This document shows positions 34,621-37,820 of a stretch of 37,820 bases of DNA, in pieces (the stretch's first letter is position 1; every line of letters begins with the position of its first letter). This DNA is from Dehalococcoidia bacterium (lineage in GTDB: Bacteria; Chloroflexota; Dehalococcoidia; Bin125), in assembly GCA_022825265.1 (NCBI GenBank), contig JAJDXE010000003.1, positions 1 to 37,820 of the forward strand. Direction: 5' to 3'. The position numbers were made by a program, and so were the translations under genes. The notes beneath the pieces were generated by a model. The model worked only from the letters and a program-made list of their open reading frames with translations. It was not told where the DNA came from and did not search any database.

Positions 34621-35970
34621 TTACAGCACGGCCAAGTAGCGGCGCAGCTCGTAGTCTGTCACCTGCGAGCGGTACTCGTCCCACTCGAGCAGTTTGTTCT
34701 GCAGCACCGTCGACCAGACGAACTCGCCCAGCACGCGCTTCATCAGGTCCGACTTGGAGAATGCCTCGATCGCCCGTCCCTGGGTGGTCGGCATCTCGAT
34801 AATCTCCCGCGCGGCCCGCTGAGCCGGAGTGAGTTCAAACACGTTGTCCTCGGCCGGCGGAGGCGGGGTGAGTCCTTCGTCGATGCCCTGCAGACCAGCC
34901 GCGAGGAAGGCTGAGAAGGCCAGGTATGGGTTGGTCGCCGAGTCCGCGCCTCGATACTCGAGCCGCGTCGACTCGGAATCGCCGGGCTCATAGTCCGGGA
35001 TTCGCACCAGGTCGGACTGGTTGGCGTGCGACCAGGTCAGGTAGACAGGCGCTTCGGTGCCGGGCGCGAGGCGCTTGTAGCTGTTCGACCACTGGTTGGT
35101 GATCAGCGTGAACTGCGGCGTGTAGGCGAGCAGCCCGGCAAGGAATGAGCGGGCGATCTCCGAGAGTCCGCCGCCTTCCTCGTAGAAGAGGTTCTGCTCG
35201 TGGTCGAACAGCGAGAGGTATGCATGCATCCCCGAGCCGTTGACGCCGTTGAGCGGCTTGGGCATGAAGGTCGCGTGGACGCCCTGCTTGATCGCGACCT
35301 CCTTGACCACCAGGCGCGTCGTCATCACCTGGTCCGCCATCGTCAGCGCGTCGGTGTAGCGCAGGTCGATCTCATGCTGCGACGGCGCCGCCTCGTGGTG
35401 CGACGACTCGACTCCAATGCCCATCTCCTCCAGCGTCAGAACGGTCTCACGACGCAGGTCGGTGGCCGTGTCGAGCGGTGAGAGATCGAAGTAACCACCC
35501 GAATCAAGCGGCGACGGATCATCCGGCGCCGTGAAGTAGAAGTACTCGATCTGAGGCGCCACGTAGAAGGTGTAGCCGCGCTGCTGGGCCGATTCGAGCT
35601 GACGACGCAGGATCCGACGCGGGTCACCCTCGAACGGTTCGCCGTTGCGCCGGTAAATGTCGCAGATCATCCGCGCCACACGGTGCTGCTGCGGTCGCCA
35701 GGGCAGAACGACGAAGGTGTCCGGGTCGGGCCGGGCCACCATGTCCGACTCGTCGTGACGGGCGAAGCCCTCGATCGACGCGCCGTCGAACTCGACGCCC
35801 TTCTCCAGCGCGCCAGGCAGTTCGTCGATCGTGATCGCGACCGACTTCAGCTGCCCCAACAGGTCGGTGAACCAGAGCCGCACGAAGCGGACGTCATGCT
35901 CGCGGCAGGCATTGAGAACGTGCTGATGCTCACTCGGAGGAGCGTTGATGTCCCCGTTGAGGCTGGTCAT
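34621..35970 (-). CDS. Glutamine synthetase family protein, divergent active site
   Basis: The 449-residue protein is of type I glutamine synthetase fold, close in length to the alpha subtype (Bacillus GlnA). FDGASIEGFARHDESDM, SHHEAAPSQHEID (E193, E200), GSGMH (H249), NSYKRLAPGTEAP (R300) and RLEYRGAD (R340) are present. Two usually invariant positions differ. The metal-binding PExE motif is PQIE, with Gln at 140 in place of the first Glu. The NRS motif near the ATP site is NQS, with Gln at 318. It may have altered metal or nucleotide use, act on another amine, or be a regulatory partner; none is shown. It lies 56 bases after the canonical gene and is probably cotranscribed with it. Confidence 0.85.
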   Translation of the reverse strand: MTSLNGDINAPPSEHQHVLNACREHDVRFVRLWFTDLLGQLKSVAITIDELPGALEKGVEFDGASIEGFARHDESDMVARPDPDTFVVLPWRPQQHRVARMICDIYRRNGEPFEGDPRRILRRQLESAQQRGYTFYVAPQIEYFYFTAPDDPSPLDSGGYFDLSPLDTATDLRRETVLTLEEMGIGVESSHHEAAPSQHEIDLRYTDALTMADQVMTTRLVVKEVAIKQGVHATFMPKPLNGVNGSGMHAYLSLFDHEQNLFYEEGGGLSEIARSFLAGLLAYTPQFTLITNQWSNSYKRLAPGTEAPVYLTWSHANQSDLVRIPDYEPGDSESTRLEYRGADSATNPYLAFSAFLAAGLQGIDEGLTPPPPAEDNVFELTPAQRAAREIIEMPTTQGRAIEAFSKSDLMKRVLGEFVWSTVLQNKLLEWDEYRSQVTDYELRRYLAVL

Positions 35971-36026
35971 GCGGTTGGCGCCTTACGGCTGCTCCTTCCC
36001 CCGATGAAGAGGAGGGAGCCAGGCCG

Positions 36027-37445
36027 CTAGATGTGGTAGTAGTGGAAGAATTCCGCCGCGACCGGGTGCATGAACACGTCCCGCGCCTCGGTCAGCTTGA
36101 ATTCCTGATACTCGTCGATCAGGTCCTGGGTGAAGACTCCGCCTTCCATCAGGAAGTCGTGGTCGTCAGCCAGCGCCTGCAGCGAACCCTCGAGCGAGTG
36201 CGGCACCGACGGGATGCCTGCGGCTTCCTCGGCGCTCAGCTCGTAAATGTCGGTGTCGACCGGGTCGTCCGGCTCGATCTGGTTGCGGATGCCGTCCAGG
36301 CCGGCCATCAGCATCGCCGAGAAGGCGAGGTAGGTGTTGGCCGAGGCGTCGGGCGGGCGGAACTCGATCCGTTTGCTGTTCGGCGAGGTCTCGTAGGTCG
36401 GGATTCGGACCGCCGCCGAGCGGTTGCGCTGCGAGAATGCCAGGTAGATCGGCGCTTCGAAGCCGGGCACCAGCCGCTTGTAGGAGTTGGTCGTCGGCGC
36501 GCAGAAGGCGAGCAGCGCCGAGCCGTGCTTGAGCAGACCGCCGATGTAGTGGCGCGCGGTGTTGGACAGCTCGGCGTACCTGCCCGCTTCGTAGAAGAGC
36601 GGGGCGCCGTCCTTCCACAGCGACTGGTGGCAGTGCATGCCGGTGCCGTTGTCGCCGTACAGCGGCTTGGGCATGAAGGTGGCCGACTTGCCGTGCGCCT
36701 TGGCCACGTTGCGGACGATGTGCTTGTACCACTGGGTCTCGTCGGCCTTGGTGCGCAGCGTGTTGAAGCGCGTGGCGATTTCGCCTTGGCCGCCGGTCGC
36801 GACCTCGTGGTGATGGACTTCCAGTTCCATCCCGACCGCTTCCATCGCGTCGGCCATCTCCCAGCGGATGTCGCTGAGGGTGTCGAACGGCGCGGTCGGC
36901 GAGTAGCCCTGCTTGGGTGGAATCTTGTAGCCCAGGTTGCTCTCGTCTTCGTCGCGGCCGCTGTTCCAGTCGGCCTCGTCCGACTCGACGACGTAGAAGG
37001 CCTGGTTGATCGACATCTGGAACTGGACGTGGTCGAACAGGAAGAACTCGAGCTCCGGTCCGAAGAAGGCCTGATCGGCGATCCCGGAGTCGATCAGGTG
37101 CTGTTCGGCCTTGGTCGCGACGTAGCGCGGGTCGCGGCTGTAGCGGTCGCCGGTCACCGGGTCGTGCACGTCGCAGATGAACTTCAGCGTCGGCACGTTC
37201 TCGGTCGGGTCGATGCGAGCCGAGTCGAGGTCCGGGCGCAGCAGCATGTCGGATTCGTCGATGCTCTGGAAGCCGCGCAGCGAGGAGCCGTCGAAGCCCT
37301 GGCCGCGGTTGACCAGGTCCTCATCGACCTTGGATGCGGGAATGCCGAAGTGCTGCCAGCGGCCGATCAGGTCGGTCACCAACAGGTCGACGCGGCGAAT
37401 GCCCTGATCCTGGATCAGCGCCTGGATGTCGCCAAGGGTTGCCAT
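36027..37445 (-). CDS. glnA: Glutamine synthetase, type I
   Basis: This enzyme makes glutamine from glutamate, ammonia and ATP, the main route of nitrogen assimilation. From the ATG at 37445 (MATLGDIQALI) it is 472 residues, the size of the beta subtype; GAGAGG lies 10 bases upstream. GFDGSSLRGFQSIDESDM, FGPELEFFLFD (both metal Glu), EVHHHEVATGGQGEI, GTGMHCHQSLW, NSYKRLVPGFEAP, QRNRSAAVRIP and RIEFRPPD are all intact. DIYEL places a Tyr at 401, equivalent to the adenylylated Tyr of enteric GlnA, so control by adenylylation is possible if the transferase exists. It is upstream of the divergent paralogue in the same direction. Confidence 0.95.
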   Translation of the reverse strand: MATLGDIQALIQDQGIRRVDLLVTDLIGRWQHFGIPASKVDEDLVNRGQGFDGSSLRGFQSIDESDMLLRPDLDSARIDPTENVPTLKFICDVHDPVTGDRYSRDPRYVATKAEQHLIDSGIADQAFFGPELEFFLFDHVQFQMSINQAFYVVESDEADWNSGRDEDESNLGYKIPPKQGYSPTAPFDTLSDIRWEMADAMEAVGMELEVHHHEVATGGQGEIATRFNTLRTKADETQWYKHIVRNVAKAHGKSATFMPKPLYGDNGTGMHCHQSLWKDGAPLFYEAGRYAELSNTARHYIGGLLKHGSALLAFCAPTTNSYKRLVPGFEAPIYLAFSQRNRSAAVRIPTYETSPNSKRIEFRPPDASANTYLAFSAMLMAGLDGIRNQIEPDDPVDTDIYELSAEEAAGIPSVPHSLEGSLQALADDHDFLMEGGVFTQDLIDEYQEFKLTEARDVFMHPVAAEFFHYYHI

Positions 37446-37820
37446 GGGCTTGTGCCTCTCTATCTGTCGTCGTGCTGCACGGCGGTCGGGGCCGGTTGGT
37501 CTCGCACGCAGGCGCTGCCGCCTGCTACGCACGCCTGCCAAGCAGCGTCAATGATTGCTGGGACTCATCCTATGCGCAGCGCAGACGCAGACCGCCTCGA
37601 TTCGGTTACACCTGAGTTACGCCGGCCGCCCGCCCCGTCAGCGGGCGCTGCTGTGTATCGCGCTTATCGCTCTGCTCTCCCGATGCCCCGTGCTTGACAC
37701 GGGGCCCAGGCCGTGATGGTCGAGCGGAGTTCCGCAGTGCCTCTCGACTCGGCGGCTGCGGGGTGGGGCGGGAGGAAGAAAAAAAGACGGGCGGGATGTG
37801 GTGGCGTGGAGCGCGGCTGT
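37446..37820. other. Upstream region of glnA with several hairpins, no gene seen
   Basis: I found no protein or tRNA gene that I can support here. Perfect inverted repeats are GCAGGCG-CTGC-CGCCTGC (37508-37525), GCCCGC/GCGGGC (37628-37633 with 37641-37646) and GCCCCGTG-CTTGA-CACGGGGC (37685-37705). A purine tract with seven consecutive A (about 37771-37788) gives a T-rich run on the minus strand, which could end a transcript entering from the right. The glnA promoter was not identified with confidence. Confidence 0.5.
37685..37710. repeat. Perfect 8-bp inverted repeat, dispersed-repeat-like
   Basis: GCCCCGTG (37685-37692) and CACGGGGC (37698-37705) flank CTTGA, followed by CCAGG. The layout resembles short dispersed repeats found in many G+C-rich genomes. 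Only one copy is present in this window, so membership of a repeat family is inferred. Confidence 0.4.

Noticed and set aside
36033..37697. A 554-residue plus-strand frame opposite glnA
   Set aside because: It covers an intact canonical glnA on the other strand and has Val/Arg/Asp-rich composition typical of antisense frames.

Overview
The window is G+C-rich chromosomal DNA from a bacterium. It carries mostly housekeeping genes, with no phage, plasmid, CRISPR or transposase genes. The best guess for lineage is Chloroflexota, for example a Dehalococcoidia- or Thermomicrobia-like relative. That rests on the inserts in RpoB, RpoC and SecA, a reduced NADH-dehydrogenase-like operon, an alpha-methylacyl-CoA racemase, and a CIRCE-controlled groESL. 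It is an inference from protein character and was not tested by a search.

Layout. Positions 1-8131 hold rpoB (5' end cut off by the window edge) and rpoC, overlapping by 8 bases, followed by a hairpin terminator. groES-groEL lies on the minus strand (8299-10275), behind a sigma-70-type promoter and a CIRCE operator. A small unknown gene (10558-10857, minus), a palindromic repeat and a structured leader come before prs (PRPP synthase). Then follow a TolB-like lipoprotein, secA, an unknown gene placed 2 bases after secA, and valS. A minus-strand group (VanZ-like membrane protein, SIS-domain protein, alpha-methylacyl-CoA racemase) converges on valS. A GNAT acetyltransferase is divergent from it.

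Positions 24154-34612 form a complex I cluster, nuoA-B-C-D-H-J-K-L-M-N, with promoter-like sites before nuoA and nuoH. It contains the quinone-reactive module and all antiporter-like membrane subunits. It lacks the NADH-oxidising subunits nuoE, nuoF and nuoG, and also nuoI, which normally sits between nuoH and nuoJ. Two glutamine synthetase genes on the minus strand end the window: one looks canonical, the other is divergent at active-site positions. The last 375 bases (37446-37820) hold hairpins but no gene that I can support.

The observations most worth a second look are: (1) a 44-base, two-hairpin repeat present three times with compensatory base changes, one copy lying in frame inside valS; (2) a long Pro/Ala-rich C-terminal extension on NuoC with a duplicated helical motif; (3) the missing nuoI and a replaced conserved Glu in NuoH; (4) the divergent glutamine synthetase paralogue; (5) repeat- or stem-rich leaders upstream of prs and valS. 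I did not find a complete, clearly novel multi-gene system.
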